A stretch of 64,000 nt of DNA, from positions 32,501-96,500 of the forward strand of contig NZ_WNXZ01000010.1 in assembly GCF_009733845.1 (NCBI RefSeq), given 5' to 3'. Positions within the stretch are counted from its first letter, which is position 1. The number at the start of each line of letters is the position of its first letter. Positions 44,182 to 52,735 of the stretch are shown here, piece after piece. The DNA comes from Pseudactinotalea terrae. GTDB taxonomy: Bacteria > Actinomycetota > Actinomycetes > Actinomycetales > Beutenbergiaceae. The notes below the pieces were generated by a model. That model made no database searches. It was not told the DNA's origin and saw only the letters and a list, made by a program, of their open reading frames with translations. Position numbers and translations under genes: made by a program.

Positions 44182-44190
44182 GCTCCAGCT

Positions 44191-44264
44191 CGCCGAGTTC
44201 GTTGCTCCCCGCCCAGTTCGTCGGGTACTCCCAACGAACCCGCCGATGAGCGACGAACTCGTCG
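44191..44264. repeat. Four-core palindromic element, copy 4 (74 bp)
   Basis: Cores GAGTTCG at 44195, CAGTTCG at 44214, inverted CGAACCC at 44235 and CGAACTC at 44254; spacing 19-21-19. It aligns over its full length with the copy at 9689. It starts 10 bp after the PBP stop, so it could also serve as a transcription terminator for ponA. The rest of the 278-bp gap holds the rpsF leader. Confidence 0.88.
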
Positions 44265-44333
44265 CGGTGCGGTCGGGCCAAGGGCGAGGTGACGCCGGCA
44301 ACGGCGTGGTCAGTGACGCCGTCGGGCATCGGC

Positions 44334-44459
44334 TAAGATCTGGTGGTTTGTGTCTGCCGAACGCACCTGCGGGAGGCGACCGAACACTCTTCAAGCATGC
44401 ACAACCCTCCTGTCACGGAAAGACCGTGACCGCCTAGACCGAAGGAGGTGGGTACACAC
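44334..44459 (+). promoter_or_regulatory. rpsF operon promoter and structured leader
   Basis: TAAGAT at 44334-44339 is a good -10 (its -35 is weak). It would start a leader of about 110 nt. A perfect hairpin, GTCACGG-AAAGA-CCGTGAC, occupies 44412-44430, just before the ribosome-binding site GAAGGAGGTG (44441-44450). rpsF leaders in many bacteria are bound by S6:S18 for feedback control; whether this hairpin is that motif is not certain. Confidence 0.5.
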
Positions 44460-44789
44460 ATGCGTCAGTACGAACTGATGATCATCCTCGACCCCGAGGT
44501 GGACGAGCGCACCGTCGCACCCTCCCTGGAGAAGTTCCTCTCCGTCATCACCACCGGTGGTGGCACCGTCGACAAGGTCGACATCTGGGGCAAGCGCCGC
44601 CTGGCTTTCGAGATCGACAAGCGCACCGAAGGCATCTATGCCGTCGTCGACCTGACGGCCACGCCCGAGCTTGCCCAGGAGCTCGACCGCCAGCTGGGGC
44701 TGAACGAGTCGGTGCTGCGCACCAAGCTCATCCGCCCCGACGCCCACCGCCAGCCCAAGCTGCGCGCAGCCAAGGCCAAGGCCAGCTGA
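44460..44789 (+). CDS. rpsF: 30S ribosomal protein S6
   Basis: A 109-aa protein beginning [20 protein letters not shown], with [23 protein letters not shown] core (here [20 protein letters not shown]) and LRTKLIRPD. It binds S18 on the 30S platform. ATG 44460 is fixed by an ideal GGAGGTG site; a GTG 12 bp upstream lies inside that site. First gene of rpsF-ssb-rpsR-rplI. Confidence 0.97.
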   Translation: MRQYELMIILDPEVDERTVAPSLEKFLSVITTGGGTVDKVDIWGKRRLAFEIDKRTEGIYAVVDLTATPELAQELDRQLGLNESVLRTKLIRPDAHRQPKLRAAKAKAS

Positions 44790-44825
44790 CGGCCTGAGCC
44801 CGACCACACAGCAGGAGGCACCGAT

Positions 44826-45377
44826 ATGGCAGGCGACACCGTCATCACCGTCGTCGGAAACCTGACCGCCGACCCGGAGCTGCGTTTCACGCCCTCCGGC
44901 GCCGCGGTCGCGAACTTCACCGTCGCGTCCACGCCGCGGCAGTTCGACCGCCAGTCCAACGAGTGGAAGGACGGCGACACGCTGTTCATGCGCTGCTCGG
45001 TCTGGCGCGAGGCGGCCGAGAACGTGGCCGAGTCCCTCACCAAGGGCACCCGTGTGATCGTGCAGGGCCGGCTGGTCCAGCGTTCGTACGAGACCCGCGA
45101 GGGCGAGAAGCGCACCGTCGTCGAGCTTCAGGTCGACGAGGTGGCTCCTTCGCTGCGGTACGCCACGGCCAAGGTCACGCGCAGTCAGCGTGGTGGCGGC
45201 CAGGGTGGCGGCGGTAGCTACGGCGGTGGCGGTGGCTACTCCGGTGGCGGCAACAGCGGTGGCGGCGGCTACGGCGGCGGCCAGGGCGGCGGCCAAGGTG
45301 GCGGCAGCAATGCCTCACAGGCCGAAGACCCGTGGGCCAGCAGCGGTTCGTCGTTCTCCGACGAGCCCCCCTTCTAA
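44826..45377 (+). CDS. ssb: Single-stranded DNA-binding protein
   Basis: A 183-aa protein. OB-fold in residues 1-110 ([60 protein letters not shown]). A Gly/Ser-rich linker (about 122-165) is followed by the acidic tip [14 protein letters not shown], which recruits replication and repair partners. Between rpsF and rpsR as in nearly all Actinobacteria. Confidence 0.97.
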   Translation: MAGDTVITVVGNLTADPELRFTPSGAAVANFTVASTPRQFDRQSNEWKDGDTLFMRCSVWREAAENVAESLTKGTRVIVQGRLVQRSYETREGEKRTVVELQVDEVAPSLRYATAKVTRSQRGGGQGGGGSYGGGGGYSGGGNSGGGGYGGGQGGGQGGGSNASQAEDPWASSGSSFSDEPPF

Positions 45378-45422
45378 GAACATTCCGCGCCCACCTGGGC
45401 GCGCAGCACGAGGAGATCAACC

Positions 45423-45662
45423 ATGGCGAGGAACACTCGCAAGCCGGTCATCAAGAAGGTGAAGCCGGTCAAGCGCCCCGTTCTCGAGAACGGCATCAAC
45501 TACAAGGACACCGCCACCCTGCGGAAGTTCATCTCCGACCGCGGCAAGATCCGCGCGCGTCGGGTCACGGGCGTCAACGTGCAGGAGCAGCGACTGATCG
45601 CGAAGGCCGTGAAGAACGCCCGCGAGATGGCGCTGCTGCCGTACTCCGGCTCGGGCCGCTGA
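45423..45662 (+). CDS. rpsR: 30S ribosomal protein S18
   Basis: A 79-aa protein: [20 protein letters not shown] and [20 protein letters not shown] are S18 hallmarks. AGGAG lies upstream of ATG 45423. No CxxC zinc pair is present at the N-terminus ([16 protein letters not shown]), i.e. the zinc-free version. Partner of S6. Confidence 0.97.
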   Translation: MARNTRKPVIKKVKPVKRPVLENGINYKDTATLRKFISDRGKIRARRVTGVNVQEQRLIAKAVKNAREMALLPYSGSGR

Positions 45663-45678
45663 GGAAGGGGCAGACATC

Positions 45679-46134
45679 ATGACGACGAAGCTCATCCTCA
45701 CCCACGAGGTGACGGGGCTCGGTGCGCCGGGCGATGTCATCGAGGTCAAGGACGGCTACGCCCGCAACTACCTCCTCCCGCGCGGCCTCGCCACCGGTTG
45801 GACCAAGGGCGCGCAGAAGCAGATCGACGCGATCCAGGCGGCTCGCCGCAAGCGCGAGATCGCCACGATCGAGGGCGCGCGCGCCGCGCGTGACTCGCTG
45901 CAGAGCAAGCCGGTCATCGTTCAGGTCCGCTCCGGCGAGTCCGGCCGCCTGTTCGGCGCTGTCACCACGAGTGACATCGCCGAGGCTGTCGCCGCTGCCG
46001 GTGGCGTGCAGGTCGACCGCCGCAAGATCGAGGTCAAGAACCCGATCAAGTCGCTCGGCTCGCACCAGGTGTCGGTCCGTCTCCACGACGACGTCTCCGC
46101 GACCCTCGAGGTCCAGGTAGTCCCGGCCAAGTAG
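45679..46134 (+). CDS. rplI: 50S ribosomal protein L9
   Basis: A 151-aa protein. The N-domain has [20 protein letters not shown] and [16 protein letters not shown]; a long connecting helix ([20 protein letters not shown]) leads to the C-domain ([34 protein letters not shown]). It ends the ribosomal operon and is followed by a strong terminator. Confidence 0.97.
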   Translation: MTTKLILTHEVTGLGAPGDVIEVKDGYARNYLLPRGLATGWTKGAQKQIDAIQAARRKREIATIEGARAARDSLQSKPVIVQVRSGESGRLFGAVTTSDIAEAVAAAGGVQVDRRKIEVKNPIKSLGSHQVSVRLHDDVSATLEVQVVPAK

Positions 46135-46152
46135 GTCGAGGCGCGACGGCGC

Positions 46153-46184
46153 AAAGGCCCGGTTCCGCAGGGGACCGGGCCTTT
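46153..46184 (+). terminator. Rho-independent terminator after rplI
   Basis: A perfect 11-bp stem, AAAGGCCCGGT / ACCGGGCCTTT, with a 10-nt loop, 18 bp after the rplI stop. The descending arm ends in TTT. Because the ascending arm starts AAA, it can also stop transcription arriving from the opposite strand gene at 46234. Confidence 0.9.
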
Positions 46185-46233
46185 CGCGTGCCGCGGCTGT
46201 GCCAGCCCTGCGCGGTGCAGGGGCTGCGGGCCC

Positions 46234-46899
46234 CTAGCCGTCCCCGCCGTCGAAGATGCCGCCGTCGAGCAGCCAGTGGTATCGCAGCCGGAGCGCCCGT
46301 TCGGTGCTGGCGACCAGGGTCGCCACCACCAGCGAGATGTTGAACCATCCCGGAAGCTGGAACGGGGAAGCGAAGGTGCCCAGGTTCTCGGCGACCGGCG
46401 GGATCGTGGAGACCTGCTCGACGAGCTGCGGCAAACCGAGAACGAGCGCGACCACGAGCACGGTCACGGACACGAAGCCGATCACCCGGCTCAGCGCGGG
46501 CCTCTCCCGTTCCAGGCGCGCACGTCGGCCTTCGGCCGATGCCGCATCCGGAATGAGCTGTCGTTCCTGACCGCTCTCGGGCAGGTAGTGGCAGCGCTTG
46601 AGTCCGTAGCCACTGGCAACCACCTGCACGGTGCCGCCCGTCACGGGGAACTCGGCCGGAAGCTTGGAGCTGGCCTGGTGCACGCCGTTGCGATAGAGCT
46701 GCGCGATGACCTCGCCGTTCGAGTCGCCCCAGAGTCTCACGTCGACCGACCACGTCTCCGGCACGCCGTCGGCGCCGGTGAGCGAGAGGTGGAACAGCGC
46801 GCGGGACAGCGGCTGCCACCAGCGGAAGCGCTGAAGAGGGTGACCGTCTCCCGGCTTGAGGCGCCGAGCTGCGCGGCGGCGCTTCCAGTTCGACAGCAT
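46234..46899 (-). CDS. Hypothetical protein with two C-terminal membrane segments
   Basis: A 221-aa protein. An N-terminal soluble part (residues 1-110) is followed by TM1 (about 135-155, GFVSVTVLVVALVLGL) and TM2 (about 180-198, FNISLVVATLVASTERAL). The soluble part includes WSVDVRLWGDSNGEVIAQLY and TVQVVASGYGLKRCHYLPES, probably a beta-rich domain. No family recognised. It faces the rplI terminator and is 56 bp downstream of the FAD oxidase gene on the same strand. Confidence 0.75.
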   Translation of the reverse strand: MLSNWKRRRAARRLKPGDGHPLQRFRWWQPLSRALFHLSLTGADGVPETWSVDVRLWGDSNGEVIAQLYRNGVHQASSKLPAEFPVTGGTVQVVASGYGLKRCHYLPESGQERQLIPDAASAEGRRARLERERPALSRVIGFVSVTVLVVALVLGLPQLVEQVSTIPPVAENLGTFASPFQLPGWFNISLVVATLVASTERALRLRYHWLLDGGIFDGGDG

Positions 46900-46955
46900 C
46901 GTTCTTCACGATAGCGGCCGCCCGCGGGGGTTCCCGCCCGCCGTCGCGGTGGCTC

Positions 46956-48347
46956 CTAGAACGCGGCTCCGGGGTTGAGGATCCGCTGCGGGTCGAGCGC
47001 CGCCTTGACGGCCTCGTTGAGGCGCACGACGTCGTCGCCCACGTTCGCGGCCAGCCACGGCTGCTTGAGGCGGCCGACGCCGTGCTCGCCGGTGATGGTG
47101 CCGTCGAGCGCGATCGCGAGGTCCATGACTCGTCCGTAGGCGGCGTCGGCGCGGGCGATGGCCTCGGCGCTGGTGGTGTCTCGCATGACCAGCGGGTGGG
47201 TGTTGCCATCGCCCGCGTGCGCGATGAGCGCGATCGGGACGCCGGACTCCCGCGAGATGCTCTCGATCCCGGCCATGAGCGCTCCGAGGCTCGGCAGCGG
47301 GACACCCACATCGCCCAGCAGCAGCGAACCCGCCGCCGCCTCGACGGAGGGGATCGCCACCCGCCGCAGCGTCGTCCAGCGCTCGCCCTCCTCGACAGAC
47401 GCGGCTTGCCTCACGCTCACGCAGCCGCCCGCGGAGCAGATCTCTGCGGCCGCGGCCAGGGCGGCCTGGCCGGCCTCGCCCGGCTCGTCCGACTGCACGA
47501 TGAGGGTCGCGGCGGCCGTGGTGTCAAGCCCGCCGGCGTGCAGGCGCTCCACGCACTCGACCGTGGTGCGGTCCATGAGCTCCAGCATCGACAGCCGGCC
47601 CGTGCGCGCGAGCGCCAGCACGGCCGCACCGGCGGCGTCGATGTCATCGAACGTCACCAGCACGGTGCTCGACGGCGGTGGTGCGGCTCGGAGCCGCAGG
47701 GTCACCGACACGATCACGCCGAGCGTGCCCTCGCTGCCGATGAACAGCTGCATGAGCGGCAGTCCCGCGACATCCTTGATCAGGCGGCCGCCCAGCTCCA
47801 CGACCGAGCCGTCGGCGAGCACCACGGTCATGCCGAGCACGTAGTCGCGGGTGACGCCGTACTTGACGCAGCACAGCCCGCCGGCGTTGGTGGCCACGTT
47901 GCCGCCGATGCTGCAGAACTCGAACGAGGCCGGGTCGGGCGGGTACCACAGCCCGTGCTCGGCGGCGGCGGCCTTCAGCTCGGCGTTCATGACGCCCGGA
48001 CCGGCAGTGACGGTCATGGTGATCGGGTCGACGGCGATGCCGCGCATGTCCTCGGTGCTGAGGATGATCGCACCGTCGACGGCGGACGACCCGCCGGACA
48101 GCCCGCTGCCGGCGCCGCGGGGGATGACAGCGATCGTGTGCTCCGACGCGAACCTGAGGACGGTCTGGACGTCGGCCACCGATTGCGCGCGGACCACCGC
48201 CAGCGGGGTGCCGGCGTTCGGGTCCGCGGCGCGGTCACGACGATAGGGCTCAAGAGCACTCGGTGCGGTGAGCATCGGGCCGACGATCTCGGCACGAAGC
48301 TGCGCGAGCAGAGCATCGATGGGAGCTGGCGTTCTGGCGATGGTCAC
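46956..48347 (-). CDS. FAD-linked oxidase, GlcD/D-lactate dehydrogenase type
   Basis: About 463 aa from GTG 48347, chosen because GGGAGGATCAC sits directly before it; an ATG at 48368 lies upstream of that site. The FAD_binding_4 domain has VIPRGAGSGLSGGSSAVDGA, CSIGGNVATNAGGLCCVKYG and FIGSEGTLGVIVSVTLRLR. The FAD-oxidase C domain has IALIAHAGDGNTHPLV and GTITGEHGVGRLKQPW. It oxidises a 2-hydroxy acid such as glycolate or D-lactate. No GlcE or GlcF partner is adjacent. Confidence 0.92.
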   Translation of the reverse strand: MTIARTPAPIDALLAQLRAEIVGPMLTAPSALEPYRRDRAADPNAGTPLAVVRAQSVADVQTVLRFASEHTIAVIPRGAGSGLSGGSSAVDGAIILSTEDMRGIAVDPITMTVTAGPGVMNAELKAAAAEHGLWYPPDPASFEFCSIGGNVATNAGGLCCVKYGVTRDYVLGMTVVLADGSVVELGGRLIKDVAGLPLMQLFIGSEGTLGVIVSVTLRLRAAPPPSSTVLVTFDDIDAAGAAVLALARTGRLSMLELMDRTTVECVERLHAGGLDTTAAATLIVQSDEPGEAGQAALAAAAEICSAGGCVSVRQAASVEEGERWTTLRRVAIPSVEAAAGSLLLGDVGVPLPSLGALMAGIESISRESGVPIALIAHAGDGNTHPLVMRDTTSAEAIARADAAYGRVMDLAIALDGTITGEHGVGRLKQPWLAANVGDDVVRLNEAVKAALDPQRILNPGAAF

Positions 48348-48411
48348 GTGATCCTCCCGGTCGGCCAAGCTGTCAGCCCCGCAGTCGATGATACCGAGGT
48401 TCGGACTCTCT

Positions 48412-48456
48412 TCCGTGATACGGAGTTAGCAGTTCGGTACGTGGAAGACTGTACCG
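48412..48456. promoter_or_regulatory. Two palindromes in the divergent FAD-oxidase / reductase gap
   Basis: TCCGT-GAT-ACGGA at 48412-48424 is a perfect 5-3-5 inverted repeat. CGGTAC-N10-GTACCG at 48435-48456 has perfect 6-bp arms. They lie 65-110 bp from both divergent start codons, as expected for operators. No regulator gene is adjacent. Confidence 0.4.
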
Positions 48457-48553
48457 GTCGGTCAGGGGTGAGGGCGGTCCCGCCAGACGGTCTCTTCCCT
48501 GAAGTCGAACGCTCGTATACGGTTTAAGCGACGTCGACCAGGAGGAGCACACC

Positions 48554-49120
48554 ATGCAAACCCTGACCGTGGACTTCATCATGTCGCTCGACGGCTACGG
48601 CGCCGCCGAGGGTTGGCCCGGCTTCTGGGGGATGGAGGGCCCCGAGTACCTGGGATGGCTCGAGGACTCTCCCGAGAGGGACTATCCGGTGCTGATGGGA
48701 GCCACCACGTACCGGGTGATGCACGACCTGGTGAAGGGTGGCGAGCCCGGCACCGAGGCGATGGACGCGATGCCGAAGGTCGTGTTCTCGTCAACGATCG
48801 AGAGCGCGGACTGGGCCAACACCACGCTCGTGAGGACCGACGCGGTTGACGCGGTGCGCGAGCTCAAGCAGTCCTCCGAGCTGCCGCTGCGGACGCTCGG
48901 GAGCGTCTCGCTGTGCCGGTCGTTGGTGGCAGCCGGGCTGGTCGACCGCATCCGTACCGTGATCTTCCCGGTGATCACGGGGGCCACCGGCGCGGATGCC
49001 GTGTTCGGGGGCTACCCGGACGTCCGGCTCGACCTCGTGGAGCACCGGCTCTTCGACGGTCGGCTCCAGCTGCTCGAGTACGCGCCGACGGTGCTGGACC
49101 GCGCCCCACTGGCCGAGTGA
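48554..49120 (+). CDS. Dihydrofolate reductase-family (RibD C-terminal-like) protein
   Basis: A 188-aa protein: TVDFIMSLDGYGAAEGWPGF, VLMGATTYRVMHDLV, KVVFSSTIESADWANTTLVR and PLRTLGSVSLCRSLVAAGLV, the NADPH-dependent RibD_C fold. These stand-alone proteins are usually uncharacterised reductases. AGGAGGAG precedes ATG 48554. A paralog of the same superfamily follows after 11 bp. Confidence 0.9.
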   Translation: MQTLTVDFIMSLDGYGAAEGWPGFWGMEGPEYLGWLEDSPERDYPVLMGATTYRVMHDLVKGGEPGTEAMDAMPKVVFSSTIESADWANTTLVRTDAVDAVRELKQSSELPLRTLGSVSLCRSLVAAGLVDRIRTVIFPVITGATGADAVFGGYPDVRLDLVEHRLFDGRLQLLEYAPTVLDRAPLAE

Positions 49121-49131
49121 CGGGGCATCCG

Positions 49132-49734
49132 ATGGCCACCACGACCCTCGACATGTCCATCTCGCTCGACGGCTTCGTCGCCGGGCCCCACGTAAGCAAC
49201 GACAACGGCCTCGGCGACGGCGGCACGCGTCTGCACGAGTGGCTGCTCGGTCCCGACGGCTCGTTCGACGACCGCCGCCTCGGAGATCTCGAGCCCGCCG
49301 ACCGCGAGGTCTACGCCGAGATGATGTCCACCGGTGCGGTGATCGCCGGTCGCGGCACGTTCGAGCCCGCGCAGGGCTGGGGCGGCGATCACCACGACGG
49401 CGTGCCCATCTTCATCATCAGCCGGCACCCTGCCCCGCCCGAGTACGCCGACATGACCAGGGTGACGTACACGCCCGATGTGCGTGCCGCCGTCGGGCAG
49501 GCGCGAGCGGCGGCCGGCGAGCGGGGCGTGCTCGTGCATGGCGCCGGGGTCGCGCCGCGGCTCCTGGCCGTAGGCGAGCTCGACGAGATCCAGCTGCACG
49601 TCGTCCCGGTGCTGCTCGGGCAGGGGCGGCGGCTGTTCGACGACCTCCCGGCCGCGCAGGTGGAGCTCGAGCTCGTGCGGGCGCAGCCCGGGCGGGAGGC
49701 GCTCCACGTGCGGTACCGGGTGCGGAAGGGCTGA
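49132..49734 (+). CDS. Dihydrofolate reductase-family (RibD C-terminal-like) protein
   Basis: A 200-aa protein: TTLDMSISLDGFVAGPHVSN, TGAVIAGRGTFEPAQGWGG, GVLVHGAGVAPRLLAVGELD, then LHVVPVLLGQGRRLFDDLPA. Same superfamily as the preceding gene but clearly divergent, so the pair is not a recent duplication. Likely co-transcribed (11-bp gap). Confidence 0.9.
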   Translation: MATTTLDMSISLDGFVAGPHVSNDNGLGDGGTRLHEWLLGPDGSFDDRRLGDLEPADREVYAEMMSTGAVIAGRGTFEPAQGWGGDHHDGVPIFIISRHPAPPEYADMTRVTYTPDVRAAVGQARAAAGERGVLVHGAGVAPRLLAVGELDEIQLHVVPVLLGQGRRLFDDLPAAQVELELVRAQPGREALHVRYRVRKG

Positions 49735-49753
49735 GGCTGCTGGGCCGCGCGCG

Positions 49754-50323
49754 TTACGCCCCGACAGCCGCCAGGGCGGTGTCGCGAACGAGCAGCGGCG
49801 CGTCGTCGGCGGCGATCTCGCCACGGTGCACGGCCGCCGACGCCGCGTGCACGATCGCCTGGATGGTGCTGATCTGCCACTCGAGTGGCTGATCGCTGCG
49901 GAACTCGCCGGCGTCGCGGCCCCGGCGCAGGAGGTCGGCGATGCGGGCGGCGGGCTGGGTGTGCGCACGCCGCATCGCCTCGGGCGAGAGCGATTGCCCG
50001 GCGGCCACCACCAGCGCACCGAACCGGTGGGTCAGGTGCCAGGTGGCCTCGAGCACCCGGCCGAGCGCGTCCCGCGGGTCGCCAGCGAGGTCGATCTCGC
50101 CGAGCGCCGCCTCGGTCTCGCCGATGGCGCGCTCGGTCACCACGTTCAGGAGTGCGGCGCGGTTCTCGAAGTGCCCGTAGAGCGTCACCCGCCCTACTCC
50201 GGCTGCGGCGGCGATGTCGTTGATCGAGGCGTCGGGGTCCGTGGCGAGGAGGTTCGTGGCGGCCTCGATGATCGCCTCGATGTTGCGGCGTGCGTCGGCG
50301 CGCATCGGCCGGGTCGTCTGCAT
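49754..50323 (-). CDS. TetR-family transcriptional regulator
   Basis: A 189-aa protein. The N-terminal HTH reads RRNIEAIIEAATNLLATDPD and AAAAGVGRVTLYGHFENRAA; the helical ligand domain follows. ATG 50323 (MQTTRPMRADARRN) is the start; the open frame continues far upstream but only through the divergent gene. It is divergent from the SDR at 50394 (70-bp gap), the probable target, and convergent with the reductase at 49132. Confidence 0.92.
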   Translation of the reverse strand: MQTTRPMRADARRNIEAIIEAATNLLATDPDASINDIAAAAGVGRVTLYGHFENRAALLNVVTERAIGETEAALGEIDLAGDPRDALGRVLEATWHLTHRFGALVVAAGQSLSPEAMRRAHTQPAARIADLLRRGRDAGEFRSDQPLEWQISTIQAIVHAASAAVHRGEIAADDAPLLVRDTALAAVGA

Positions 50324-50393
50324 CTCGCGCCCCCTCTTCCCGAACAGTGACGTCCAGATTAGCGCCCGTGGCCAGAGGGAGGATGATGCTGTC

Positions 50394-51158
50394 ATGACAG
50401 CGAGGTTCTCTGGTGCGATCGCGGCGGTCACGGGCGCGGCGCACGGCATCGGTGCAGCAGTGGCGACCCGGCTGGCCTCCGAGGGTGCGTCGGTGGCGGT
50501 CCTGGATCTCGACGGCGAGGCGGCCGAGGAGGTGGTCGCCGCCCTCCCGCGCGAGCACGGCAACGAGCACGCAGCCTTCCAGGTCGACCTGACAGAGGCG
50601 ACCTCGGTGGCCGAGGCGGCTGCCGCCGTCGAGCACAGGTTCGGCCGCCTCGATGTGCTGTGCAACGTGGCGGGGGCAGGCGAGGCGGAGCCGGCGTTCG
50701 AGGACGGCGACGATGCCGTGTTCGAGCGCATGTGGAACCTCAACTTCCTCGGCACCGTGCGGATGTGCCGGGCGGCGATCCCGCTGCTGAAGAAGTCGGA
50801 GCGGGCAGCGATCGTGATCACGTCCTCGGTCAACGGTCTGATGGCGCTGCGGAGCGAGGCGTACTCCTCGGCCAAGGCCGGGCTGGGGTCGCTCACGATC
50901 AACCTCGCGATGCGGTACGCGCCGCAGATCCGGGTCAACGCCGTCGCACCGGGGACCGTGCGCACGCGGGTGTGGGACCACCAGGGCGGGGCCGATCGGC
51001 ACGCGCACAACTACCCGCTCGGCCGGGTGGGTGAGCCCGAGGAGATCGCCGCCGCCATCGCCTTCCTCGCCTCGCCCGAGGCGGCGTGGATCACCGGCCA
51101 GCTGCTCGCCGTCGACGGTGGGTTCACCGTGAGCGCCGGAGCCGACTTCGGCAGGTGA
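50394..51158 (+). CDS. Short-chain dehydrogenase/reductase
   Basis: A 254-aa classical SDR. NAD(P) motif TGAAHGIG, the NVAG strand motif, catalytic Ser in VITSSVNG, YxxxK as YSSAKAG, and the C-terminal SPEAAWITGQLLAVDGGFTV. Asp in VAVLDLDGE favours NAD over NADP. ATG 50394 follows GAGGGAGGATG. Controlled most likely by the divergent TetR. Confidence 0.92.
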   Translation: MTARFSGAIAAVTGAAHGIGAAVATRLASEGASVAVLDLDGEAAEEVVAALPREHGNEHAAFQVDLTEATSVAEAAAAVEHRFGRLDVLCNVAGAGEAEPAFEDGDDAVFERMWNLNFLGTVRMCRAAIPLLKKSERAAIVITSSVNGLMALRSEAYSSAKAGLGSLTINLAMRYAPQIRVNAVAPGTVRTRVWDHQGGADRHAHNYPLGRVGEPEEIAAAIAFLASPEAAWITGQLLAVDGGFTVSAGADFGR

Positions 51159-51167
51159 GATCCGCGG

Positions 51168-52520
51168 TCAGGTCCCGACGACCATCCACCGGGTGCCGCG
51201 GGCGCGAAGGCCGGTGGTGACGGCGCGGGCGAGCATGAAGCCGCCCGCGAAGGCGACCCAGAGCCACGCGAGGCCCGCTGCACCTTCGGGCGCCCAGGCT
51301 CGCACCGCGAGCGCCAGCGGGACGTACGCGACCAGCGTGATGAGCCCGGCCCAGGCCAGGTAGCGGCCGTCGCCGGCGCCGATGAGGACGCCGTCGAGCA
51401 CGAACACCCAGCCGGCGATCGGTGTGAGCAGCCCGGTGATGAGCAGCGCGAGGGCGGCGGCTCGGCGCACGGCGGGGTCGGTGCTGAACAGCGGCGTGAT
51501 CAGCCATCCGGAGGCGGCCACCAGGACACCGATGACCGCCCCGGCGATCGTGCCCCACCAGAGTGTGCGCCGGGTGATGGCGCGGACGCCGTCGGGGTCC
51601 TGCGCGCCCAGCCCGTGCCCGATCAGCGCTTGCGCGGCGATGGCGAGCGCATCGAGCACGAAGGCCACCAGGTTCCAGATCGAGATGACGATCTGGTGCG
51701 CGGCCAGCGCGGCGTCACCCTTCGAGGTCGCCACGAGCACCGTGACGAGGATGGCGCCGCGCAGCGTCAGGGTGCGCACCAGCAGCGGGATCCCGGCGCG
51801 GAAGTTGGCGAGGATGCCGGTGGGGTGCGGCCGTAGCGAGACGCCGCGCGCCCGTGCACCCTTGACGAGGACCACGAGCAGGGCGAGCGCCATGCCGATC
51901 TGGGCGATCGCCGTCGACAGGCCCGAGCCGGCGATGCCCATGTCGAACCCGTAGACGAAGGTGACGCACAGCACCGCGTTGGTGATCGCGCCGGTGACGG
52001 CCACGACGAACGGGGTGCGGGTGTCCTGCAGGCCGCGCAACGCGCCGGTGGCCGCGAGCACGACGAGCATGCCGGGGATGCCGGGTGCCGACCAGCGCAG
52101 GTAGGCGATCGCGTGGGGTGCGACGTCATCGGAGCCGCCGAGGAGGGTGATCACCTCCGGTGCGAGTGTGAGGCCGAGGATCGTGAGCACGACGCCGAGG
52201 ATCAGGGCGAGCCAGACGCCGTCGACCCCGACGGCGAGCGCTCCCTGGGCGTCGTTCGCGCCCAGGCGGCGGGCGACGGCCGCGGTGGTCGCGTAGGCGA
52301 GGAACACGAAGACGGCGACCAGGGTCACCAGGACCGTGCTCGCGAGCGTGAGGCCCGCGAGCTGCGGGGTGCCGAGGCGCCCGACCACGGCGGAGTCCAC
52401 GAGGACGAACAGCGGTTCCGCGACCAGCGCTCCGAGCGCCGGCCACGCGAGCCCGAAGATCCGCCGGTCGAGTAACCGGCGCGCCTGCTGGGGCTCGCTC
52501 ACGCTCCCGCCGCTCGTCAT
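51168..52520 (-). CDS. MATE-family multidrug/cation efflux transporter (DinF-like)
   Basis: About 450 aa with 12 TM segments. The N-terminus is FGLAWPALGALVAEPLFVLV then DSAVVGRLGTPQLAGLTLAS; the centre has GALRGLQDTRTPFVVAVTGA, typical of DinF/NorM. ATG 52520 is used; ATG 52538 and a GTG at 52502 (VSEPQQARRLLDRR) are alternatives, the latter preceded by GCGGGAG. Convergent with the SDR (9-bp gap). Confidence 0.92.
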   Translation of the reverse strand: MTSGGSVSEPQQARRLLDRRIFGLAWPALGALVAEPLFVLVDSAVVGRLGTPQLAGLTLASTVLVTLVAVFVFLAYATTAAVARRLGANDAQGALAVGVDGVWLALILGVVLTILGLTLAPEVITLLGGSDDVAPHAIAYLRWSAPGIPGMLVVLAATGALRGLQDTRTPFVVAVTGAITNAVLCVTFVYGFDMGIAGSGLSTAIAQIGMALALLVVLVKGARARGVSLRPHPTGILANFRAGIPLLVRTLTLRGAILVTVLVATSKGDAALAAHQIVISIWNLVAFVLDALAIAAQALIGHGLGAQDPDGVRAITRRTLWWGTIAGAVIGVLVAASGWLITPLFSTDPAVRRAAALALLITGLLTPIAGWVFVLDGVLIGAGDGRYLAWAGLITLVAYVPLALAVRAWAPEGAAGLAWLWVAFAGGFMLARAVTTGLRARGTRWMVVGT

Positions 52521-52548
52521 GTCGTCATCGTGGCGCACCCGGCAGGGT

Positions 52549-52626
52549 CCCGGCGACCGGCGACCGGCGGCCGGTGACCGGCGACCGGCGGCTGGCGGTA
52601 GGTGACCGGTGTCCGGTCACCGGTGG
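52549..52626. repeat. ACCGG-rich repeat with a perfect 9-bp hairpin
   Basis: GACCGGC/GGCCGGT units repeat imperfectly, ending in GGTGACCGG-TGT-CCGGTCACC (52601-52621), a perfect stem with a three-base loop. It lies between the HNH gene stop and the MATE start, both on the minus strand. The hairpin could end HNH transcription, although no T-run follows. Nothing else is visible in the 215-bp gap. Confidence 0.7.
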
Positions 52627-52735
52627 CTGCGGCCGCCGCGTGCGAGCGCGGGCCTTCACGTGCCGCGCCTGGTCCACGAGGGAGCGGCAGCGACGGCCGG
52701 GTGGTCGGCGAGTTCCGGCTCGTGTCCCGAGAGTC

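Noticed and set aside
48554..49734. Recent tandem duplication of the two reductase genes
   Set aside because: They share only superfamily motifs; sequence between motifs differs throughout, so they are distant paralogs or independent arrivals.
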